In this document: one piece after another, positions 56,827 through 64,000 of the stretch | Layout: each line of letters starts with the position of its first letter | Numbering within the stretch: the first letter of the stretch is position 1 | The notes under the pieces: generated by a model | The model's database searches: none | What the model was told of the DNA's origin: nothing | Seen by the model: the letters and a program-made list of their open reading frames with translations, nothing else | Translations under genes and position numbers: made by a program | Origin: Chloroflexota bacterium | GTDB lineage: Bacteria; Chloroflexota; Dehalococcoidia; Dehalococcoidales; UBA2162 | NCBI GenBank assembly: GCA_016190825.1 | Contig: JACPPV010000009.1 | Location: forward strand, 151,786-215,785 | Direction of reading: 5' to 3' | Length of the DNA: 64,000 bases

Positions 56827-57741
56827 CTAACCTGCCACGAACCATCCTACTACCTGCCTGATTTCGTCGTATGCATCCTTTCCGATGTCAAACCACCGAA
56901 TTCTCTTATCGCTCAGGCGGAACCAGGCGTACTGGTGACGCGCCACGCGGTGCGTCTCGAGCTTGATTTTCTCAATGGCGGACTCCAAGGACAGTTCCCC
57001 CCCCAAGTACCGGGCGATCTCTTTGTAGCCAATGCCGGACGTCGAAGGTAGGTCTAAGCCGTATCCCATATCCACTAGTTTCGCAACCTCGTCAATCAGG
57101 TCATGTTCAATCATTTTGTCCACGCGGACATCAATTCTCCGGTAGAGCTCAGCGCGGTCGGTGGTCAGACCGATGATGAGGCCATCGAAAGGCGGCGGAT
57201 CTTTTCGTTGCGCTTCGGAGAAAAGAACGCCGGCGCGGCAGACCTCGAGGGCACGTATTACCCGCCGCACATCGCTGGGGTCAATCTTCTGCGCTGCCGC
57301 TAGGTCTATCTCTGTTAGCTCCCGATAAAGCTCATCTGCTCCACCACTGGTTGCCCGTGACCACATCTCGCGCCTGAATTCAGGGTCGGGCGCCACTGGC
57401 GGTATCGTCCAGCCTTCCAGCACCGCCCAGACGTATAGACCGCTGCCGCCGACAAGCAGGGGAAGTTTGCCCCGGAGTTGAATATCATCTATAGCCTGGT
57501 AAGCCATTCCCTGGTACTGGGCAAGGCTGAAATCATCATCAGGATTGACAATATCGATAAGATGATGGGGAACCAGGGACTGTTCCTCTTTCGACGGCTT
57601 GGCGGTGCCGATATGCATGTAGCGATAGACCTGGCGGCTATCGGCATTCACTATTTCGCCGCTAAATTCCCGGGCAAGGCGGAGGGCAAGTTCGGTTTTG
57701 CCGATGGCTGTCGGGCCGACGATAGCTACAACCTGCTTCAT
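56827..57741 (-). CDS. miaA: tRNA dimethylallyltransferase
   Basis: VAIVGPTAIGKTELALRLAREFSGEIVNADSRQVYRYMHIGTAKPS; GIGYKEIARYL; HRVARHQYAWFR. Confidence 0.95.
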   Translation of the reverse strand: MKQVVAIVGPTAIGKTELALRLAREFSGEIVNADSRQVYRYMHIGTAKPSKEEQSLVPHHLIDIVNPDDDFSLAQYQGMAYQAIDDIQLRGKLPLLVGGSGLYVWAVLEGWTIPPVAPDPEFRREMWSRATSGGADELYRELTEIDLAAAQKIDPSDVRRVIRALEVCRAGVLFSEAQRKDPPPFDGLIIGLTTDRAELYRRIDVRVDKMIEHDLIDEVAKLVDMGYGLDLPSTSGIGYKEIARYLGGELSLESAIEKIKLETHRVARHQYAWFRLSDKRIRWFDIGKDAYDEIRQVVGWFVAG

Positions 57742-57789
57742 GGTTCACGTAATGTTGCGAGGCGTTCCCGATCTCAGCCGGCAGCACGC

Positions 57790-57990
57790 CTATTTCTGGC
57801 TGTAGCTTTTGCCCTGGCCAAATGCAAATTTCATCGGGCACCAGGCAATTGCGGCCGTAATCACCTCAATGCCGCCAAGCACTACCAGTATCACCGTCAC
57901 CCATGCTGCAAGCTTGGCTGATAGTGCCAGTCCCGCGATGATTGCCGCCACACCGAGAATAGCTCTGATCCATCTTTCTGGCGTTCCCAT
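57790..57990 (-). CDS. DUF2892 (YgaP-like) membrane protein
   Basis: ERWIRAILGVAAIIAGLAL...VTVILVVLGGIEVITAAIAWCPMKFAFG. Confidence 0.85.
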   Translation of the reverse strand: MGTPERWIRAILGVAAIIAGLALSAKLAAWVTVILVVLGGIEVITAAIAWCPMKFAFGQGKSYSQK

Positions 57991-58063
57991 GTTGCGCTTC
58001 AGTTTTATATGGAACCTCCTTTTGAAGTTAAATGGAGAGACAACCTCTCTCGCAATTCTTCTA

Positions 58064-58825
58064 TCAGGTCCCCTTGGTCACCCAGGTCTGGTTGACGATG
58101 CTGGCGAACTGGGCCGCCTTCAAGCTTGCCCCGCCGACCAGTGCGCCGTCAATCTCGCGCTCCTCAATGAACTCCTCGATGTTGTCCGCGGTGACGCTGC
58201 CGCCATACAGGATGCGCAGGTCTCCGGCATTGCCTTTGCCATAGAGCACAGAAAACTGCTCCCTGATCAGCCCGATGGTCTCATTCGCCTGGTCTCCGGT
58301 AGCGGCTTTGCCGGTGCCAATCGCCCAGATAGGTTCGTAGGCGATGACCAGGTCCCGGGGATACTCTATTCCGGCGAGCCCCTCTTTCACCTGGCGTGTC
58401 ACTACATCTTTTGTTATTCCGGCCTCGTTGTCCTGGAGCTTTTCCCCGATGCACATAATCGGTTTCAGTCCTGCCTTCAGGGCAGCCCGGAGCTTTTTGT
58501 TGACAATCTCATCGGTCTCGCCGAAATGCTGCCTCCGCTCAGAATGCCCAATGATAACATACTCGCAGAGCCCTGTCAGCATGAGCGGGGAAATCTCGCC
58601 GGTGTAGGCGCCTTTTTCTTCGAAATACAGGTTCTGCGCTCCGAGTTTTATGGTGGTTCCGGTAATGGCATTCTTTACCGCAGTAAGGGAAACAAAGGGA
58701 GGACACACGACCTTTTCAATGCCATCAATCCTGTCCAGGTCAGAGCGCATCTCGGCTACGATTTTTACGGCCTCGTCAACCGTAGTGTTCATTTTCCAGT
58801 TACCGGCTATAAGAGGTGTCCGCAT
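58064..58825 (-). CDS. tpiA: Triosephosphate isomerase
   Basis: TPLIAGNWKMNTTVDEAV; IIGHSERRQHFGETDE; VIAYEPIWAIGTGKAA; ILYGGSVTADN. Confidence 0.96.
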   Translation of the reverse strand: MRTPLIAGNWKMNTTVDEAVKIVAEMRSDLDRIDGIEKVVCPPFVSLTAVKNAITGTTIKLGAQNLYFEEKGAYTGEISPLMLTGLCEYVIIGHSERRQHFGETDEIVNKKLRAALKAGLKPIMCIGEKLQDNEAGITKDVVTRQVKEGLAGIEYPRDLVIAYEPIWAIGTGKAATGDQANETIGLIREQFSVLYGKGNAGDLRILYGGSVTADNIEEFIEEREIDGALVGGASLKAAQFASIVNQTWVTKGT

Positions 58826-58834
58826 TTTATTCTC

Positions 58835-60040
58835 CTAAGCCCCGAATTTATTCAGCTTTAAGGCGTGTGCCATCGCCAGGGGCATGATATCCGTCGCTGA
58901 AATCCGTCCCAACCCGCCGGTGCGGCAAGCCGATTCGGAAAATTTGCTCAGGTTGTCCGGGCGGCACCAGCGGGAGTAGAGCAGCACCGGCACTGGATGC
59001 CAGCTATGTGCTTTGAGCATCGCTGGAGTGGAGTGGTCTCCTGTTACCACAAGTACATCCGGCTGTAAGCCGGACAGGACGGGTAGAGCCCGGTCAATTT
59101 CCTCAATCACCGCCACCTTGCGGTCGAAATCGCCGTCTTCACCGGCGGCGTCGGCTCCTTTGATGTGCACGAAGAAGAAGTCGTAATCTTTGTAGTTCTT
59201 GGCTAACGTTTCGAACTCTTCTGCGACCGTGCCGCCCGTGGACAGGGTGTTCATGCCCACCAGTCGCGCCAGCCCCCGATACATAGGGTAGCTGGCAACA
59301 GCCGCAGGTGTGAGCTTGTAGATCTCTGACACAGTCGGCCAGTCAGGGCGCTGAGAAAAGCCGCGAAGAAGCGCCATATTCGCCGGATAATGCCCGGCGA
59401 GGATTTCCTTCGCCTTTTTCGCAAATTCGTTGGCGATTCTGGCAGTTTCTTCGGCGGCTGGAGCGAGGGCGGCGATTGCGAGTGGCGGTACGCCGGTCCT
59501 CTGGGGGTCAGAGTCGGCAAGCTCTGCGCTAAGACCTGTCCCACGGAACACGCCGATGAAACGGTAGTCCTTCGCCGGTTCTACCAGGACCTTGGCGTTG
59601 CCGATGCTCATGCCATTGAGCAAGCGAGACAGCTCGACGCATTTGTCCGTTGAGATACGCCCTGCACGGCGGTCTGTGATCCGGCCAGCCTCGTCTATGG
59701 TGCAGAAATTACCCCGCGCGACGACATCACCGGGCTCCAGGGGAAAGTCGATGCCGACAGCCTCGAGGACACCACGCCCGATATTGTAGGCGACCGGGTC
59801 ATAGCCGAAGAGTCCCAGATGGCCGGGTGAGCTACCCGGAGTTATCCCCGGCCCGATGGGATTGCTTAGGCCGCACATTCCTGTGCCTGCAAGACGATCA
59901 AGGTTGAGGGTTTTTGCCGTCTCCAGCTCGGTACCGCCGGTTCCCGGGCGTGGCAATCCGCCCACTCCATCAATAACGAGCAGAATTATTTTCGACGGTG
60001 TGACTATTGAAAGAGACTTTATGAGGTCTAGAGCAGCCAT
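58835..60040 (-). CDS. apgM: 2,3-bisphosphoglycerate-independent phosphoglycerate mutase, archaeal (ApgM) type
   Basis: KIILLVIDGVGGLPRPGTGGTELETAKTLNLDRLA; NPIGPGITPGSSPGHLGLFGYDP; VVTGDHSTPAMLKAHSWHPVPVLL. Confidence 0.92.
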   Translation of the reverse strand: MAALDLIKSLSIVTPSKIILLVIDGVGGLPRPGTGGTELETAKTLNLDRLAGTGMCGLSNPIGPGITPGSSPGHLGLFGYDPVAYNIGRGVLEAVGIDFPLEPGDVVARGNFCTIDEAGRITDRRAGRISTDKCVELSRLLNGMSIGNAKVLVEPAKDYRFIGVFRGTGLSAELADSDPQRTGVPPLAIAALAPAAEETARIANEFAKKAKEILAGHYPANMALLRGFSQRPDWPTVSEIYKLTPAAVASYPMYRGLARLVGMNTLSTGGTVAEEFETLAKNYKDYDFFFVHIKGADAAGEDGDFDRKVAVIEEIDRALPVLSGLQPDVLVVTGDHSTPAMLKAHSWHPVPVLLYSRWCRPDNLSKFSESACRTGGLGRISATDIMPLAMAHALKLNKFGA

Positions 60041-60042
60041 TG

Positions 60043-61260
60043 TTAACGCACCAACCTTCTGGCTTCCCGCGAGTCTTTGTCCAGTAGAGCCTCAACGCCG
60101 GGGAGTTTCTCTCCGCCGAGAAACTGGAGTGAAGCACCGCCGCCGGTCGAAACAAAAGTCATCTTCTCGGTCAGTTCCATGTTGGTAACAATCTCGGCCG
60201 TGGAGCCTCCCCCGATGATGGTGGTTGCTTTAAGGTCGGCAAGCTCATTCGCCATGGCTCTTGTGCCTGCCGCAAACTGGGGCAATTCGAAGATTCCCAT
60301 CGGTCCGTTCCAGAAAACCGTCCGGCACTCGCGCAGCACGGCGGCAAAGTTCTGGACTGTTTCCGGGCCGATATCCACAATGCGGTGCTGCGGCAAAATC
60401 TTGCCCAGTGACGCCACTTCGGCTCTTGCCCCGGGGCCGATTTCCTCTGCCACGATGGCATCAACGGGCAGCATAAGGCGCACACCCTGTTCTCTCGCCG
60501 TGGTCATTAGCCGGGCAGCAGTCTCCACCAGGTCGTCTTCGACCTTTGACTGGCCGACATCGTAAGACTCAGCCTTCAGGAAGGTAGCTGCCATGCCGCC
60601 CCCGACGAGCAAGAAGTCAATCTTTTCAATGATATTTTCCAGTACTGCCACCTTATCGCTGACCTTGGCGCCACCGACCAGCGCGGCAAATGGGCGCTCA
60701 GGGTCCTCAAGAAGGCCCCCGAGCATATCAATCTCTCTCTCGAGTAGAAACCCTGCAACCGAAGGGATAAAATCAGCAATGCCGCTTATGGAAGCATGCG
60801 CGCGATGGGAGGCGCCGAAGGCATCGTTTACGAAAATATCGGCGAGACTCGCCAGAGCGCGTGCAAAAGCCGGATTTCCCTTCTCCTCGTCGGGATGGAA
60901 ACGCACATTCTCGAGCAGTAAGACCTGCCCTTCGCGCAGGCTTACCACCGCCTTTCGCACGTCCGGGCCAATGCAGTCCGCGGTCGTGCTTACAGGCTGA
61001 CCCAGGAGCTGTGAAAGCCTTTTTACTACCGGCGTGAGTCTCATTGACTCAACTACCTTACCGTCGGGCCGACCCAGGTGAGAGCAGAGAATAATTCTGG
61101 CTTTGCTATCGATAAGGTATTTAATGGTGGGCAGAGCTGCCCGGATGCGGCTGTCATCAGTTATAGCGCCGGTCTTCTCGTCAAACGGCACATTGAAATC
61201 AACTCTGACGAAAACTCTCTTCCCCGCCACCGCAACGTCTCTCACCGTCAGCTTCTTCAT
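60043..61260 (-). CDS. pgk: Phosphoglycerate kinase
   Basis: KRVFVRVDFNVPFDEKTGAITDDSRIRAALPTIKYL; LLLENVRFHPDEEKGN; FVSTGGGASLQFLGGEKLPGVEAL. Confidence 0.96.
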   Translation of the reverse strand: MKKLTVRDVAVAGKRVFVRVDFNVPFDEKTGAITDDSRIRAALPTIKYLIDSKARIILCSHLGRPDGKVVESMRLTPVVKRLSQLLGQPVSTTADCIGPDVRKAVVSLREGQVLLLENVRFHPDEEKGNPAFARALASLADIFVNDAFGASHRAHASISGIADFIPSVAGFLLEREIDMLGGLLEDPERPFAALVGGAKVSDKVAVLENIIEKIDFLLVGGGMAATFLKAESYDVGQSKVEDDLVETAARLMTTAREQGVRLMLPVDAIVAEEIGPGARAEVASLGKILPQHRIVDIGPETVQNFAAVLRECRTVFWNGPMGIFELPQFAAGTRAMANELADLKATTIIGGGSTAEIVTNMELTEKMTFVSTGGGASLQFLGGEKLPGVEALLDKDSREARRLVR

Positions 61261-61491
61261 GGTCCTCCTCTAGCGGCCAGACTTTGGGCTAAACTTCGTT
61301 GCAGGAAGCTCCGAATCCGCAAATGGCACTGTTGGCATTAACCTGGATAAATGTCACTGATACAGGGGTTGTCTCATTTGTCAGGTTAGCCAGAAATCTT
61401 CATCATACTATCAACGGGCGGAAGGAGTTGTCAAGCAATCACGATGAACCATTATCCGTGAGTTTGAATTCAGGAAACCACCTTGACGTTG

Positions 61492-61607
61492 TCATTGCGA
61501 GGAACACGTTCCCCTTCACCACGTTCAGGGTCAGTGTAAACTCCGAGACGAAGTAATCCGTCTGTAATCAGTGAGGGAGCGGATTGTTTCGCTAACGCTC
61601 GCAATGA
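61492..61607. repeat. Foldback/MITE-like repeat upstream of dedA
   Basis: Perfect terminal inverted repeats TCATTGCGAG (61492-61501) and CTCGCAATGA (61598-61607); sub-terminal CGAAGTAATCCG/CGGATTGTTTCG. Confidence 0.6.
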
Positions 61608-61687
61608 AAATTAGATTTTCCGAGAATCCACGGATTACGGATGAATCGGGATTGACGCGGCATCGCGACTTTGCTAGACTGCCAAGA

Positions 61688-62359
61688 ATGGAGTCCATCG
61701 AGCAGTCGATCATTGCTTTCATCAGCCAGGTATATGGCTTGATGCAGTGGCCGGGCGTGGTGGCACTTATGGCCATCGAAAGCGCCAGTATTCCTTTGCC
61801 GAGTGAGATTATTATGCCCCTTGCCGGCTGGATGCTTGTCAGGGAGCAGAACTTGCCCGCGGTCTACACTCTCGTAGCGGGAGCGTGGGGAGCCCTCGGC
61901 TGCACCATTGGCTCGGTCATCGCCTATGGCATCGGGGCGGGGGGAGGACGTCCCTTTCTTAGGAGATACGGAAAGTATTTTCTCATTCATCACCACGATC
62001 TAGAACTTGCCGATAAATGGTTCGAGCGGCGGGGGAGTTTGACAGCCTTTTCCTCCCGGTTACTGCCAGTGGTGCGCACTTTCATCAGCCTGCCGGCGGG
62101 TATTGCCCGGATGAATTTTCCAAGGTTCCTCATTTACACCTTTGCCGGCTCTTTCATCTGGTGCACCGCGCTGGCTTATGGTGGCTACAAACTTGGCGAG
62201 CACTGGGAACAGCTTCGCTTGGTGATGCGTCCTTTTGACCCGCTTATCGGAGCTGTGATTATTGTGCTTGTCGTCCTGTACGTTTACCGGCATGTCAGGC
62301 GGGCGCAGGCAGAAAAGCGGTCCGCCGTCGCTGGTCAGCGTGACCTGATCGAGAGTTGA
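61688..62359 (+). CDS. DedA/SNARE-associated family membrane protein
   Basis: MESASIPLPSEIIMPLAGW-type motif (IESASIPLPSEIIMPLAGWML); FFERRGSLTAFSSRLLPVVRTFISLPAGIARMNFPRFLIYTFAGSFIWC-like. ATG 61688 preferred because ORF-track start 61571 is inside a repeat. Confidence 0.88.
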   Translation: MESIEQSIIAFISQVYGLMQWPGVVALMAIESASIPLPSEIIMPLAGWMLVREQNLPAVYTLVAGAWGALGCTIGSVIAYGIGAGGGRPFLRRYGKYFLIHHHDLELADKWFERRGSLTAFSSRLLPVVRTFISLPAGIARMNFPRFLIYTFAGSFIWCTALAYGGYKLGEHWEQLRLVMRPFDPLIGAVIIVLVVLYVYRHVRRAQAEKRSAVAGQRDLIES

Positions 62360-62454
62360 AGAACCATAGTGGTATTTTGTTGCCAGGGTAGAGGCAGTCC
62401 GGCAGTTGACCTCGTCTTCCGGCTCATGCTAAATTTTGAATGAAGGTGCAGTTC

Positions 62455-62528
62455 GTCCCTGTAGCTCAGTTGGACAGAGCGGCTGCCTTCTAAGCAGTTG
62501 GTCGGGCGTTCGAATCGCCCCAGGGACA
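62455..62528 (+). tRNA. tRNA-Arg (anticodon TCT)
   Basis: GTCCCTG...CAGGGAC acceptor stem; anticodon stem GCTGC/GCAGT around loop CTTCTAA; T-arm GGGCGTTCGAATCGCCC. Confidence 0.93.
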
Positions 62529-63037
62529 CTTTGAAGCTGGGCAATTTGCTCATCACCAAGAGACAAAGATCAGGCAAAAGTGATAGCAACTTACTGCGTG
62601 GGCCGACCGCAATGAAATTGAGGCGATATACAAAGTCGATAGGGCTAGTGGGAAGAATCAAGAAACTGCGGATAGTAACGGAATTGGGGGGCACATGCGA
62701 TTGCAGCTCACCGTGCCGCGCAATATCAAGAAGCGGTTCGCCTGTCTCTTTTGCTTCTTGGGAAAGCGGGGCATAGCGGAAGTAAGCAGCGCTTCTCCTC
62801 CGATGATTTTAACTTCTCTCGTGTAGCTATGTCAAACCTGCAGGTGCGCCAGTCTCGTTACACGCTGACCAGCATATCATTCACTCTGGCCCCGTCGCCA
62901 GCCCGGTTACCCCAGGGCTCCGGATACGGGAGGGGGTTGGAGGGAATTTAAGCCGTGGGAACAAAGTAGTCAAAGCCCTCAGCACCCTGGTTTACCCCCC
63001 GGCGGGGCCAGACAATCATGAAGTCATATTTGTTTGC

Positions 63038-63976
63038 TTATTTCCTGCCCGTCACCTTCTGTTTTAAGTCCTGGTCAATCCAGGCAAATCTGAGCCATTG
63101 CGTGCCGTATACCGGCGACTGGTCAAGCTCTCCTCCGTAGTTCTTCACCCATGGCTGCCAGAAGGTATACATATATGGCACCGGCAGCGGTATCCAGTAG
63201 GCTTGCTCCGCCAGGTAAGGACCCAGCTTCTCGCGGTACACTTCTGCCGCTTTCTCCATGTTCACGAAGGCGTAACCCTGCATCTCCTGGTAGGGCACTT
63301 CGATACCGGGGTCGCTTCCCGCGGGGAGATTGATTCTGGGAATGTTTGAGGTGCTGTTGCGGGTGAAATTGGTCTGGTTCCAACCAAAGGGGAAAATCAC
63401 CCCACTCGTTGATAGTATAAAATCCTCGTAGGCGAGGTTCCGGCGGACGTTACTGAGAAGGGCCGAGTCCCTGGGCTGGATCTCCACCTCAACCCCCACC
63501 TTGGCCCACATCGCTTCGACGGTCTGCGCCATGTCCAGGTGAACCGAGAGGTTCTGGACCAGCATCTTCGTCTTAAAACCATTGGGGTAGCCGGCCTCGG
63601 CCAGGAGCTGTTTCGCCCTTTCCGGGTTATAGGTGTAGATCTCCTGCACCGTCTCCGGCATCTCCTCAACCGGTTTAAAGACATCCTTAGAAACCGGGCT
63701 TGCCGGGAAGCCCGTAAGCTCGGCATACCCCTGGTACAGGTCTCTCACTATCGACTGCCTGTCAATGGCCATGTGCAACGCATGGCGCACCCTGACATCC
63801 TGAAAGGGCTTGCCGGGAATATCCATTCTCGCGCTGACGACCGGTCCTGAGTACCAGATAAAGGGGCTGTATGTGATGTCGGGCCTGGTCTTTACCAGGC
63901 TCATGGCGTCCTCCCACGGAATCTCGGTATCCCAATCTATCTTTCCCGTGCGCAGAGACGCCAGCCGGGTTGACAT
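63038..63976 (-). CDS. ABC transporter substrate-binding protein, peptide/family 5 (5' end outside the window)
   Basis: VRHALHMAIDRQSIVRDLYQGYAELTGFPASP; YNPERAKQLLAEAGYPNGFKTKML. Confidence 0.88.
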   Translation of the reverse strand: MSTRLASLRTGKIDWDTEIPWEDAMSLVKTRPDITYSPFIWYSGPVVSARMDIPGKPFQDVRVRHALHMAIDRQSIVRDLYQGYAELTGFPASPVSKDVFKPVEEMPETVQEIYTYNPERAKQLLAEAGYPNGFKTKMLVQNLSVHLDMAQTVEAMWAKVGVEVEIQPRDSALLSNVRRNLAYEDFILSTSGVIFPFGWNQTNFTRNSTSNIPRINLPAGSDPGIEVPYQEMQGYAFVNMEKAAEVYREKLGPYLAEQAYWIPLPVPYMYTFWQPWVKNYGGELDQSPVYGTQWLRFAWIDQDLKQKVTGRK

Positions 63977-64000
63977 ATCCGTGATGTAGAAAGCCTTGAT

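Noticed and set aside
57809-58861. Plus-strand 350-aa ORF antisense to tpiA
   Set aside because: Overlaps the entire TpiA frame; no domain-like sequence
62335-62694. Minus-strand 119-aa ORF containing GRFERPTNCLEGSRSVQLSYRDE
   Set aside because: This peptide is the well-known false translation of the antisense strand of a tRNA gene; the tRNA-Arg lies at 62455-62528
62529-63037. Possible integrative-element scar 3' of the tRNA-Arg
   Set aside because: No integrase, no duplicated tRNA 3' end (GGGCGTTCGAATCGCCCCAGGGACA) seen elsewhere in the window
1-64000. CRISPR arrays or rRNA operons
   Set aside because: No regularly spaced direct repeats and no 16S/23S/5S sequence recognised on reading the window

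Overview
The window is a bacterial chromosome segment, probably from a Chloroflexota/Dehalococcoidia-like organism (an inference from protein style and synteny, not tested). Most of it is housekeeping: ftsH 3' end, polyprenyl synthase, metG, rsmI, a GuaB-family gene, two-subunit pyruvate carboxylase, rpsF-ssb-rpsR, rpmH-rnpA-yidD-yidC-jag, mfd, proB, rplU-rpmA-rpmE, miaA, pgk-apgM-tpiA, and tRNA-Arg(TCT). The standout accessory region is a ~13 kb single-strand gas-vesicle (gvp) locus on the minus strand (about 53.7 kb down to 40.3 kb). It encodes GvpA, N, Hsp20/GvpH-like, F/L x2, G, K, O and two further GvpA-family proteins, one fused to a zinc ribbon. It also carries unusual members: a full-length archaeal-type CDC48 AAA ATPase, three uncharacterised coiled-coil proteins (one with GvpC-like ~40-residue imperfect repeats plus a winged-helix-like tail), a VWA protein that could partner GvpN, a double zinc-ribbon protein, an unassigned 207-aa protein and an SCO1664-like protein. 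Other observations: rplU appears to start with ATT and is missed by the ORF track; yidC and jag overlap by 113 nt; dispersed intergenic repeat families are present; a decayed IS3 remnant appears to truncate a neighbouring gene. No rRNA or CRISPR array was seen.
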